Source: Muribaculaceae bacterium
GTDB taxonomy: Bacteria > Bacteroidota > Bacteroidia > Bacteroidales > Muribaculaceae
Assembly: GCA_029062985.1 (NCBI GenBank)
Contig: JAIDPA010000152.1
Location: forward strand, 1 to 46,651
DNA length: 46,651 nucleotides
Direction of reading: 5' to 3'
Positions within the stretch are counted from its first letter, which is position 1. Each line of letters opens with the position of its first letter. Positions 28,158 to 36,685 of the stretch are shown one piece after another. The notes below the pieces were generated by a model that saw nothing but the letters and a program-made list of their open reading frames with translations, made no database searches and was not told the DNA's origin. A program made the position numbers and the translations under genes.

Positions 28158-29450
28158 TCAGAGGTGCGTTATGCTAATGGTTTTGTCATCAGGAATATAT
28201 GTGGCAGTCTTTTTGAGCCATCGGTATGCAATGATCAAAATTATACCGATTGTAATGACAACTATAATAATATCCCAAATTATGACTGCGAGAAACGGGT
28301 TATTCGGAGCCCACCACCATAACCAATCTGAGAGGGGAATAAATCCTAAAATTTTAGAATCGTCACTCAATTTTACAATTTGGGAATTGCTTAGTCCCGT
28401 TTCGTATCGAGGATTATCGGGACTCAAGAGAATACCATTATACATACCATCGCGTAAGATGAGATTCATACGCATATTGATTGAATCTCCGGCTGATAGC
28501 TTTTGGGAAGAAATATGAAATTGTCCTTTAGCTTCAGGAGAGTTAACAAGGGTATCTCCGGCAGCATTCAGGAGAATAAATTTACTGATCTTATATTCTT
28601 CCGAAATAGGCTGAGCATCAATATCAAGCAGGAATCCTCCTCTTACTCTCTGTAGGGGAAGAGGAGATGGAAGAGTGGTGGCTGAATGGATGGATGGTTG
28701 AACTGATGGTATTAGTTCGTGCCATATAATTCTATATCCTCCATTAGGAGATAGCGGAGTCTCTCTGTTAGAGTCAAGAGTGATGAATTTAAATTTATTA
28801 TTGAATTGTCGCATATCTTCAAACACTTCAGATTCAATTTGATTGAACCGAGTGAAATTTGAAGAACCAGCAGTTGCGATATTTCTCCACTCTTTTGCAT
28901 AGTCATTATGACCCCCATTACTAATATCATCAGTAATGGTGAGGAGATAAGTATGATTTGCAACTGAATGTAAAGAATCGGAAGGAGTTTGTTTTAGAGC
29001 TGTTACTGAATAAGGTTTAGCAAGTATCTGGGCAGAAGCTGCAGGACCATTTTTTAAGTCCGGCTGCCCGAAGGGCCATGGGTTAAAGGCGGAAAACAGA
29101 TTTTCATTTTTTGCAATATGCCACTTCCATGTTTTTCTATCTTTAGTTGTATATGGACGTGCGAAGCGGTTCATATCAGGATAACCCATTTCAAGAGCAT
29201 ACCCAATTACGGATATATAATCAATGTCGGGGTTATACCCATGTTTAATTAGATCTTTTTCAATCTTTTTGAGAATAGTAGGGTTATTATAATAATCTTG
29301 ATATATACCGACATAAGGATCAAAAGAGATAATATAGTGATCGGGTAAGCGTGTAGACGCTTTGGCAGAATCTGAAGTAATTGCCAAGACGATTCCTATC
29401 AAAAGATAAAAGTAGATTTTCAAATTAGATGGGTATAGAAAATGGGACAT
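28158..29450 (-). CDS. Exported, C-terminally membrane-anchored protein, possibly degenerate vWA-like (first gene of operon)
   Basis: Signal peptide; YIISFDPYVG..TYLLTITDDISNGG; C-terminal TM FLAVIIWDIIIVVITIGIILIIAYRWLKK. Confidence 0.7.
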   Translation of the reverse strand: MSHFLYPSNLKIYFYLLIGIVLAITSDSAKASTRLPDHYIISFDPYVGIYQDYYNNPTILKKIEKDLIKHGYNPDIDYISVIGYALEMGYPDMNRFARPYTTKDRKTWKWHIAKNENLFSAFNPWPFGQPDLKNGPAASAQILAKPYSVTALKQTPSDSLHSVANHTYLLTITDDISNGGHNDYAKEWRNIATAGSSNFTRFNQIESEVFEDMRQFNNKFKFITLDSNRETPLSPNGGYRIIWHELIPSVQPSIHSATTLPSPLPLQRVRGGFLLDIDAQPISEEYKISKFILLNAAGDTLVNSPEAKGQFHISSQKLSAGDSINMRMNLILRDGMYNGILLSPDNPRYETGLSNSQIVKLSDDSKILGFIPLSDWLWWWAPNNPFLAVIIWDIIIVVITIGIILIIAYRWLKKTATYIPDDKTISITHL

Positions 29451-29668
29451 GACCGGGTAGATATAGCAATTCTCTTTATTAGAGTAATGATTATTTTCTT
29501 TTTGCCATCTTTAATAGGGGCAAGAAATGGAGAGGGGGTATGGTCTTATTGGGGGAGTTTTTTTGGCTCATTTGATGTTGGTAAGTAAATAGTGCCTTGG
29601 TCTTCCTCTCGTCGGCGTTAGGTCAGTGTAAAAGAAAAGCGTAGGAATCTGTATCTGTTGCCATCTTA

Positions 29669-29950
29669 CTTTCTGAGGCTTCTCGCATTGCCCTTTCCTG
29701 TCAGATGGCAACTCAGAAGCCCACGCCTATATGTAGTAATGCCATAAGGGTGACCTCTCTCGCGAGACATCAACCTTAGGCTATTATTACATAACCAGGG
29801 GCATCTACCGTTGCACAAGACTTGACAGGAAAAGAAATTTTGCGAGAATTTCAGAAAGTCAAGAGTTCGCGCGGATAAACGCTTTTATGTATGTTTTATA
29901 TCCTTCCTCTACTCTCCCCATGCCGGGGCTTCTGAATAGCGGTCGGAGAG
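29669..29950 (-). ncRNA. Candidate large structured RNA (6S-like rod or operon leader)
   Basis: Nested complementary segments ACTTTCTGA/TCAGAAAGT, TTCTCGCA/TGCGAGAA, TTTCCTGTCA/TGACAGGAAA, terminal stem ATGTAGTAAT-GCC/GGC-ATTATTACAT; strand inferred from the TAAATTTG element at 29953-29960. Confidence 0.5.
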
Positions 29951-29952
29951 AG

Positions 29953-29984
29953 CAAATTTAGTAAATTTTTTGATTTGAAACAAT
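29953..29984 (-). promoter_or_regulatory. Candidate Bacteroidetes promoter (ATTG-N20-TAAATTTG) driving the structured element and/or operon
   Basis: Minus-strand TAAATTTG matches TAnnTTTG; near-match -33 element ATTG. Confidence 0.5.
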
Positions 29985-30039
29985 TTTCAGATAAAAAATT
30001 TAAATGGATGGATAAAAACAGGTCAGGGACATGCGGTTT

Positions 30040-30165
30040 TCAGTCGATGTTCCAGTAGGCGTCGGGGTCGCCATCGAAGATGGTGTCAATCTCATCGTCG
30101 GTGTAGCCTTCGATGTCGTGGGCATAGGAGCCGGAGTATTCGTCGTCGTAGTAGTCGTAGTGCAT
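30040..30165 (-). CDS. 41-aa acidic small protein
   Basis: My translation: MHYDYYDDEYSGSYAHDIEGYTDDEIDTIFDGDPDAYWNID*; below the 60-aa cut-off of the supplied ORF track. Confidence 0.72.
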   Translation of the reverse strand: MHYDYYDDEYSGSYAHDIEGYTDDEIDTIFDGDPDAYWNID

Positions 30166-30290
30166 AATGTGTTTATTTTTTAGTTTATTTATCTTAGAAT
30201 ACCGGCAGGGAGGGAAAGGTAAACAACTTTTTTGACTTTTTTAGCGCACGCCATAGTTTTCCGGTGAGATGCAATAAAAAAATAAATTCA

Positions 30291-30372
30291 TCCCTTAGTG
30301 AGGGACGAATTTCGGTAAATTTTTCCCTTAGTAAGGGATGTTTTTTAGTAAAATACTCCCTCAGTGGGGGAG
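30291..30372. repeat. Triple short hairpin array with exact 33-bp period
   Basis: TCCCTTAGTGAGGGA (30291-30305), TCCCTTAGTAAGGGA (30324-30338), TCCCTCAGTGGGGGA (30357-30371). Confidence 0.85.
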
Positions 30373-30381
30373 AAATGGAGA

Positions 30382-31344
30382 TTAATCCCAGAGGAGGTAG
30401 GCGGCGCGTCCTCCGAGGCGGGTGTAGTGGTAGATGAGGCGGAGACGAAGGCGGTCGTTTTTTGAAATTTTAGGCTCGAGGCTCAAGGCTTGAGGCTCAA
30501 GGGATTGGGAGGGGGAGATAGCAAGCCATGGCTTGCTACACGGAACCACACCTTCGGCAGCGTAGAGGGCTGCGAGGTTAACGCGGCGGTAGAGGAGCAT
30601 GCGGAGGATACGGGTGCGGAGCGGGTCGGGGAGTGTGGAGGCGTGTTGCTCCATTTTCTCTATCGCTTTTTCCCATTCTCCGGCGCGGGAGTGGAAGTCG
30701 GTGCCGGTGATTGATTCCCGTTGGGGATAGATGTGAACGAGGGTGCGGAAGATACCTTTAAGGTTGGGACGGGCTGTCAGGAGGCGTAACCCGAGTTCCC
30801 AGTCGTCCCAGCAGGGGAGATTTTCATCCCATCCTCCTATGCGGCGGATAAAGTCGGTTCGCAGGGCGTATGACACGGTGCAGAACACGCCGTTGTAGAT
30901 ATGGCGCTTGATGAGGTCGAAGCGAGCGAAACGTTTGGGAATCACCTCCTCACGGAAATTGACTACTGCAGTACGCCAGTAGATAAGGTCGAGCTTTGGA
31001 TTCTTTTTTGCTTCTTCCATGACGGAGAGTATAAGCTCCGGGCGCATACGGTCGTCAGAATCGAAGAAGAGCATCCAGTTGGTGTCGACAGCCTGGAGTC
31101 CGCAGTTACGGGCAGCGGCAGCCCCGGGTTTTTCTTCAGAGAGGAGAAGGAGAGAGAGCTCGGGATCAGAATTTTTGCTGCGCCATTCTTCTATGACATC
31201 ACGGGTGTTGTCGGTTGAATTGTTGTCAACGACAATTATTCGTATCGGGCGATATGACTGGCTGCGCACGCTGTCGAGACAGCGTGTGATGAGGTCAGGA
31301 CGGTTTTTGACCGGTATTACGACTGAGAAGGGTGGGTTAGGCAT
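30382..31344 (-). CDS. Family 2 glycosyltransferase
   Basis: FSVVIPVKNRPDLITRCLDSVRSQSYRPIRIIVVDNNSTDNT...MLFFDSDDRM; start MPNPPFSVV preferred over the longer ORF. Confidence 0.9.
   Translation of the reverse strand: MPNPPFSVVIPVKNRPDLITRCLDSVRSQSYRPIRIIVVDNNSTDNTRDVIEEWRSKNSDPELSLLLLSEEKPGAAAARNCGLQAVDTNWMLFFDSDDRMRPELILSVMEEAKKNPKLDLIYWRTAVVNFREEVIPKRFARFDLIKRHIYNGVFCTVSYALRTDFIRRIGGWDENLPCWDDWELGLRLLTARPNLKGIFRTLVHIYPQRESITGTDFHSRAGEWEKAIEKMEQHASTLPDPLRTRILRMLLYRRVNLAALYAAEGVVPCSKPWLAISPSQSLEPQALSLEPKISKNDRLRLRLIYHYTRLGGRAAYLLWD
30471..30502. repeat. AGGCTNN heptamer array within the 3' end of the glycosyltransferase CDS
   Basis: aggctcgaggctcaaggcttgaggctcaa. Confidence 0.75.
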
Positions 31345-31422
31345 TAGGCAGGAGGCTTTTGGCATTAGGCTTTAGGCATTAGGCTCAAGGCTATTATCTA
31401 CAGCCTACAGCCTACAGCCTAT
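31340..31422. repeat. AGGCTNN-type heptamer arrays, both orientations
   Basis: aggcattaggc..aggctttaggcattaggctcaaggc and (tacagcc)x3. Confidence 0.8.
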
Positions 31423-31427
31423 ATGTT

Positions 31428-32594
31428 TTAACGGCGGCGGCGACGTACGGATTTTGCTGCTGCGGAGTTGGCTGATGAGTTGTTGCCGCTGCTTACCTTC
31501 GGTTTCTTTGTGGATTTCGGTGCGGAGGATTTCTTTGTGGAGGAGCGTTTTTTCGCACGTGAGGATGCACCCGATTTCTTTTCCTCCGGGGCAGCTGATT
31601 CACTGTCAGTGACTACCGTTCGCTCGGGTATGTCGTCAGCAGAGAGGGCAGCTTTTTCGGCAGCAGCCTTAGCTTTCTCCTCTTTTTCACGCATGGCAAG
31701 ATATTCCTCCCGAGTCGGCACCCAGAGGTCTTTACCGTATGAACGCAGACGGTTGTCGATGCTGTCCTGAGCGCGTTTCCGGTCGTCTTCATCCGGGAAC
31801 ATCTGAGCCATCGAGAGATTGCGGAGATTGCGGGTTTTATAAATCTCGCCGTCGTAAAGACCAAGAGTGAAGAAGTCGTCGAAGGTGTATCGTTCGATGT
31901 TGTTGTCATCGGAAAGAAAAGTAAACTGAGAAGCAATGTGAGGGCGCAACGCATCATACTTGACCCAGAACATAGGATAGCGAGCCTCGCCGCCGAAATC
32001 ACCGGTGCGGGTGAGGACCGGACAAATAGCCTCCACCTTTGTTTTCATTGAATTTGAGCGGCGGTCGAACTCCCATTTTTCGATAATATAATAATTGAGC
32101 ACCTGCTGGACCGGGACGTCAGCCTCCTCAATGATGAATTTAGGATTTCTTTCAGTAGAACCTTTCCCTTCCTGGGCATAGATGTCGAAGCGCTCAAGCA
32201 TATCGCCGACGTTGACTTTGTAGTTGTCAGAAAAAATCTCCCTTCCGTCGAGATATTCATAAGCGGGAATCTGCCCCTCAACCACCAGGCGCAGGATGGT
32301 GCGGAAAAGATTCTCCTTTCCGTCGATTATATCCTCCGGGAAATAGAGGGCTGCATTCTGAGGCTTTGTGAGGTCGAGCTCACGATATATCTGACGCTGA
32401 TATTCAATGTCGGCATCATGAGTGTCGTTCTCGCTGAAGAGCGACTGCATGCGTTCAGTGGTGCCTTTAGGACCGGCTACGGTCTTTCTCTCGTTTTCGC
32501 TACGTTTTCTCACGCCGCCGGCATTCTCTACCTGAGCAGACAGGGAGAAGAAGAATGCGGAGAGGAGGGATATAAGGAATAATCTTTTAATCAT
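31428..32594 (-). CDS. gldN: Gliding motility/T9SS protein GldN (PorN)
   Basis: GldN-like body (DIEYQRQIYRELDL..NAALYFPE...) directly downstream of gldM; unusual basic C-terminal tail. Confidence 0.88.
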   Translation of the reverse strand: MIKRLFLISLLSAFFFSLSAQVENAGGVRKRSENERKTVAGPKGTTERMQSLFSENDTHDADIEYQRQIYRELDLTKPQNAALYFPEDIIDGKENLFRTILRLVVEGQIPAYEYLDGREIFSDNYKVNVGDMLERFDIYAQEGKGSTERNPKFIIEEADVPVQQVLNYYIIEKWEFDRRSNSMKTKVEAICPVLTRTGDFGGEARYPMFWVKYDALRPHIASQFTFLSDDNNIERYTFDDFFTLGLYDGEIYKTRNLRNLSMAQMFPDEDDRKRAQDSIDNRLRSYGKDLWVPTREEYLAMREKEEKAKAAAEKAALSADDIPERTVVTDSESAAPEEKKSGASSRAKKRSSTKKSSAPKSTKKPKVSSGNNSSANSAAAKSVRRRRR

Positions 32595-32624
32595 TGGTAG
32601 GTGAGTCTTTTGGATATTTGGTCG

Positions 32625-34199
32625 TTAGTTGAGGGCTACTTCCATCGGTGATATGTCGCGGGTGATGCCATCCGGACCTTTAGCCTTGACATTGGAGATG
32701 AAGAAGCTTTTCCCGGGTTTGAGACGCTTGAACTGCTCTTTCTGTCGCTGGGAGAATGATGCTCCGGCAGACACTTCCGGCATAGCATTTCCCATAGAGT
32801 CGAAAAAGACCGTGGAGAAAGATACCACAGAATAAGAGACATTCAGGATGTCATCGTCAATGGCAGCCCCGAGACCATCGGCTGACAGGAGAGCTGCCTT
32901 TGAGATGCGTTTCGGAGAGCCTTTGTAATGCACCGTATTGCCTTGGGCATCCTTCATGGCAATGTAGGGAGAGGGGTCAGGAAGCTTGCGCACACGGAAA
33001 GTCATTGAGCTGACAATCTGCGATCTTCCATCAATCTGGGCAGAGACAGTTATTACAGCTTCCGACCCGACTTTTCCGGGATGAGCCACCCAAGAATCAC
33101 CGCTGCGTGTGAGAGAGCCGTTGGTCATCGTAGCCTGCACGGCGCTCATCGGCACGCCGGGCACTGATATGCTTATAGGATTGGCAATTCCGGCATAGAG
33201 GACATTCATCATTGTCGGAGATATGGTAGCCATGGGTTCGATGACGGTATATGAAGAGGAGAAGGGACGACGTTCGACAGAACCGTCGCCACGAGCCACC
33301 TCAATATATCCTGAATAGTTATGCGTTCCGACTGAGCCGGCTGTAAATTCGAGAAGACCTTTGTCGTTGGCGAGTCGCGAACCGTTGACAAACACGGCAG
33401 GGCGCTGGGTGGTGTCGATAGCTGCCAACACTATGTTTGCCGAATATCTTCCTCCGCGCATCACCATGTTGGAATTGGGAATGACGTAGGCATTGAGTTC
33501 ATTGACACGCACATCGCCGATGTCGACGTTAGTAATGAGGGAAGAAAGAGCCTCTCCCTGAGCCTGACGGATATCGTTCTGGAGTTTGGTCAGGAGAGTT
33601 ACGGCAGCCACAGCCGGCATGTTGTCGAACATTTTCTCTTCCCAGGTGGTCTTTCCAACGGTGCCGGGAGTAGGGCGCACCTCTGTGGAAAGAAGATTCA
33701 AGACGGCAGAGCGTTTGGCAGAATCAGGGATAAGGGGAGCGACATATCCGCGGAAGACCTCGATATTCTCACGCAGGCGCCGACCTTTCGGAGCGGCAGG
33801 GTTAAGCATGGTGACCGAGGCAGCCTCCAGGTCATCAAGGTTGATGATCTCGTCAGGTTTGCCCTCCTCGCCATCGGCTCGCCGGGCAATCTCCCATTTC
33901 AGGGAATCTATAGAGATGCAAAGGGCAGAAGCCTTCGATTGGAGCTCCATCCCCTTCTCATACCAAGGACCCGCCTTGGCAGGATTTTTTTCATAAAGTT
34001 CGGTGAGAAAACGCATCTGGACATCATTGCGAGCCTCCGTATTCAGATTTGTGGTGCGCAAGCCGTCATGCACCTGATTGAACCCGTTGAGGACATCGCT
34101 CGAAACGTTCAGGGCAAGCATGGCGGTGAGGACGATATACATAAGGTTGATCATCCTCTGTCTGGGCGACATTCTTGCAACGTTGTTACCACCAGCCAT
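32625..34199 (-). CDS. gldM: Gliding motility/T9SS protein GldM (PorM)
   Basis: SPRQRMINLMYIVLTAMLALNVSSDVLNGF N-terminal TM, operon order K-L-M-N. Confidence 0.93.
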   Translation of the reverse strand: MAGGNNVARMSPRQRMINLMYIVLTAMLALNVSSDVLNGFNQVHDGLRTTNLNTEARNDVQMRFLTELYEKNPAKAGPWYEKGMELQSKASALCISIDSLKWEIARRADGEEGKPDEIINLDDLEAASVTMLNPAAPKGRRLRENIEVFRGYVAPLIPDSAKRSAVLNLLSTEVRPTPGTVGKTTWEEKMFDNMPAVAAVTLLTKLQNDIRQAQGEALSSLITNVDIGDVRVNELNAYVIPNSNMVMRGGRYSANIVLAAIDTTQRPAVFVNGSRLANDKGLLEFTAGSVGTHNYSGYIEVARGDGSVERRPFSSSYTVIEPMATISPTMMNVLYAGIANPISISVPGVPMSAVQATMTNGSLTRSGDSWVAHPGKVGSEAVITVSAQIDGRSQIVSSMTFRVRKLPDPSPYIAMKDAQGNTVHYKGSPKRISKAALLSADGLGAAIDDDILNVSYSVVSFSTVFFDSMGNAMPEVSAGASFSQRQKEQFKRLKPGKSFFISNVKAKGPDGITRDISPMEVALN

Positions 34200-34220
34200 T
34201 TCAAATTGAAAATTTTATTT

Positions 34221-34297
34221 AGGCTCGAGGCTCAAGGCTCGAGGCTTTGGGTTTTATTTTTTATTGAGGCTCAAGGCTTTAGGCTCGAGGCTCAAGG
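34221..34297. repeat. AGGCTNN heptamer arrays between gldM and gldL
   Basis: (aggctcg/aggctca/aggcttt) x4 at 34221-34248 and x4 at 34267-34294. Confidence 0.85.
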
Positions 34298-34307
34298 TTT
34301 TTTTAGA

Positions 34308-35192
34308 TTAATCGGAATTTGAGCCGGGGAAAGGCTGAGAGTGGGCTCCTCCCATCATGGGAGCGCCCATATTGATGGTCATCGCTGTTATCATCTTTTC
34401 ATAGACAGCGTTGATCTGCTTCATATAGCGCGCCATCTTCTCAGTTTCCTCACAATATCGTGAAGATTCATTGGCTGATTTCTCATACATATCGCGGATA
34501 TCCTTCAGCCCGCGGTTGACACGGTCGATGCTCTCCAGCTGACTTGCGACATTCTTGAGCTGAATTTCATAGATAGTGTTCAAGCCTGCAAGGTTGCGGT
34601 TGAGGTCAGCCATACGTTCGGCATAACCGGAAGCACTGTCAGAGATGGAATCTGAATTTTCGGTGATAGCCTTGTAGGAAGACAGCAGAATGGCGCTCAC
34701 TTCGTTGAGGGCACGGGTTGATTCCCGGAGCTGTTCCATCTGCTCGGCGACCGCCTTCATTGTGTCCTGCAGTCCGTCAGAGGAGGAGAAATCAATATTG
34801 GGGGCAGCTGCCGCCGTGGAAACGGAGATAATTTCCGGCTGGGAAGAGGATGAGGGAGAGCCCTGGGCAGGGGACGCATTGATGACGACTCCGGCGCCGG
34901 CAGCAAAATCAGGACGTTCGGCAGGGTTCTTGGAGTCGAGGACAGGGAATACTTCCTCCCAGTTGTATTCACGCGGAGGACGGTCGAATGCAGTCAGCAG
35001 GAACATCAGAATCTCGGTGCCCATACCGATGCAGAGGAGAGTGTTGCCCCCCGGGACATGGAGAATCTTGAAGAGGGCACCCCAGATAACGATTGCGGCG
35101 CCGATTGAATAAGCAAAGTTGAAGAATCTCTGCCCCTTCTCGCCATGAAGGAAACGTTCGATGAAATTGGCGTATTTCCTGATCTTGACCAT
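34308..35192 (-). CDS. gldL: Gliding motility/T9SS protein GldL (PorL)
   Basis: Two N-terminal TM helices (FAYSIGAAIVIWGALFKILHVPGGNTLLCIGMGTEILMFLLTAF) and downstream helical region. Confidence 0.93.
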   Translation of the reverse strand: MVKIRKYANFIERFLHGEKGQRFFNFAYSIGAAIVIWGALFKILHVPGGNTLLCIGMGTEILMFLLTAFDRPPREYNWEEVFPVLDSKNPAERPDFAAGAGVVINASPAQGSPSSSSQPEIISVSTAAAAPNIDFSSSDGLQDTMKAVAEQMEQLRESTRALNEVSAILLSSYKAITENSDSISDSASGYAERMADLNRNLAGLNTIYEIQLKNVASQLESIDRVNRGLKDIRDMYEKSANESSRYCEETEKMARYMKQINAVYEKMITAMTINMGAPMMGGAHSQPFPGSNSD

Positions 35193-35194
35193 TT

Positions 35195-36670
35195 TTATTT
35201 CTTTTTCTTTTGAGTGCCTTTAGCGAAACCGATCTGAGAACGCACGTTGCGGAATCCGATATAGGAACGCTGTTCGTTCTGATATTCCCATTGACGCAGA
35301 TCGCTGCGGATGCTGTTGGCGACATCCTTCCAGGAGCCACCGCGCACAATCTTGCGTTTCATGCGGTAGGGGTCTTCCAGGGCAGCGTCATAGCGATATT
35401 CGGGGTTAATATCGGAAGTCATCTTGTCGATGCTTTCAGAGAAAGCGGTCGAAGTCCATTCGGAGACATTCCCTGCCATGTCATACAGACCGAAATCATT
35501 AGGGGAATAAGTGCCTACCGGGGAAGTGATGACATGCCCGTCGCGCACGTAATCTCCATCCATAGGCTTGAAATTGGCGTAGAAGCAACCGCGCTCATCG
35601 TAGGGAAGGGTCTCCTCCCAGGGATAGGCGCTTTCTGAATTTCCGGCACGAGCGGCATATTCCCATTCAGCCTCCGTCGGGAGCCGATAAGGTTCCACAT
35701 AGATATTGTCTTTTCCCAGCGAACGGCGCAGGAAGTCAGTGCGCCAGTTGGAGAAAGCGTTCGCCTGTTCCCAGCTTACCCCTACGACAGGATAATTGTT
35801 ATAGCCGGCATGGGAGAAATACATGCGTGTATAGGTCTCGTTGTAGGCATTGTCGAAATCGTTAATCCAGCAGGTCGTATCGGGATAGACATTGACTATG
35901 TAGGTATTGACGAAATCGAAATCTCCTGACAGGGGGCGTGTGATTGTCTCGCGCACGATTTCCCCGCCGTCAGTCATATATGCCGTGTCTTTTGAAATCA
36001 TCGGAGTAGCAGTCGGGACGGGCATATCCGTATTATAGACCCTTGTCTTAGGATCAAGACGGTTTTTACGTCGGGCAGCCTCAGTGTGATTGTAAATCTC
36101 ATAGCGGTAGTTGAGCTGAGTGGGGTCAAGCTCTCTTTTCCCCGTGATGGGATTTGTGCGGTAGACGCTTTCAATAGCCCTCAGTTCGTCCTCATTCGGA
36201 TTGCGCCAGGGGATAGGTTTGTTCCAGTTGAGATAGGGAGTGATAGGATTCCCCTCCTTATCTTCCTCTATTTTGAAAGCCTCATCGCCGCCGAAAGCGG
36301 GGTCAGCGAGGCGTTCGCGGATGATTGAATCGCGCACCCAGAATACGAACTGCTTATATTTGGAATTAGTAATTTCTGTCTCGTCCATCCAGAAAGCATC
36401 GACCGAGACACCTCTGGGATTAGCCTTTATTCCTCTGACAGAATCATCCTTGGAAGGACCCATTGCGATATTTCCGCGGTCGACGAGCACCATGCCATAA
36501 GGGGCAGGTTCAGCCCAGGCAGTTCCACCGACGCCGGTCACTTCGCCGCCCGCCGAAGAACTGCGGGCACCGAAGCAGGAAGAGAGGGCTACTGCCATCA
36601 GAGGAATAGCCGCCAGGGAGAGAGGGCGGCGGAGTGGATTTATATTTTTAAGAAAATTCAGAGTCATCAT
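35195..36670 (-). CDS. gldK: T9SS lipoprotein GldK (PorK), SUMF1/FGE-like domain
   Basis: MVLVDRGNIAMGPSKDD..DAFWMDETEITNSKYKQFV..YRLPTEAEWEYAARAG..VRGGSWKD. Confidence 0.93.
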   Translation of the reverse strand: MMTLNFLKNINPLRRPLSLAAIPLMAVALSSCFGARSSSAGGEVTGVGGTAWAEPAPYGMVLVDRGNIAMGPSKDDSVRGIKANPRGVSVDAFWMDETEITNSKYKQFVFWVRDSIIRERLADPAFGGDEAFKIEEDKEGNPITPYLNWNKPIPWRNPNEDELRAIESVYRTNPITGKRELDPTQLNYRYEIYNHTEAARRKNRLDPKTRVYNTDMPVPTATPMISKDTAYMTDGGEIVRETITRPLSGDFDFVNTYIVNVYPDTTCWINDFDNAYNETYTRMYFSHAGYNNYPVVGVSWEQANAFSNWRTDFLRRSLGKDNIYVEPYRLPTEAEWEYAARAGNSESAYPWEETLPYDERGCFYANFKPMDGDYVRDGHVITSPVGTYSPNDFGLYDMAGNVSEWTSTAFSESIDKMTSDINPEYRYDAALEDPYRMKRKIVRGGSWKDVANSIRSDLRQWEYQNEQRSYIGFRNVRSQIGFAKGTQKKKK

Positions 36671-36685
36671 TGTTAGAGATGTTCG

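Noticed and set aside
29640-29960. RNase P RNA, tmRNA or SRP RNA
   Set aside because: I found no GAGGAAAGTCC-type RNase P core, no tmRNA 3' tRNA-like end and no SRP GGAAGGAAGCAG-type motif on either strand
34690-35112. 140-aa plus-strand ORF
   Set aside because: Antisense shadow of gldL
35210-35638. 142-aa plus-strand ORF
   Set aside because: Antisense shadow of gldK
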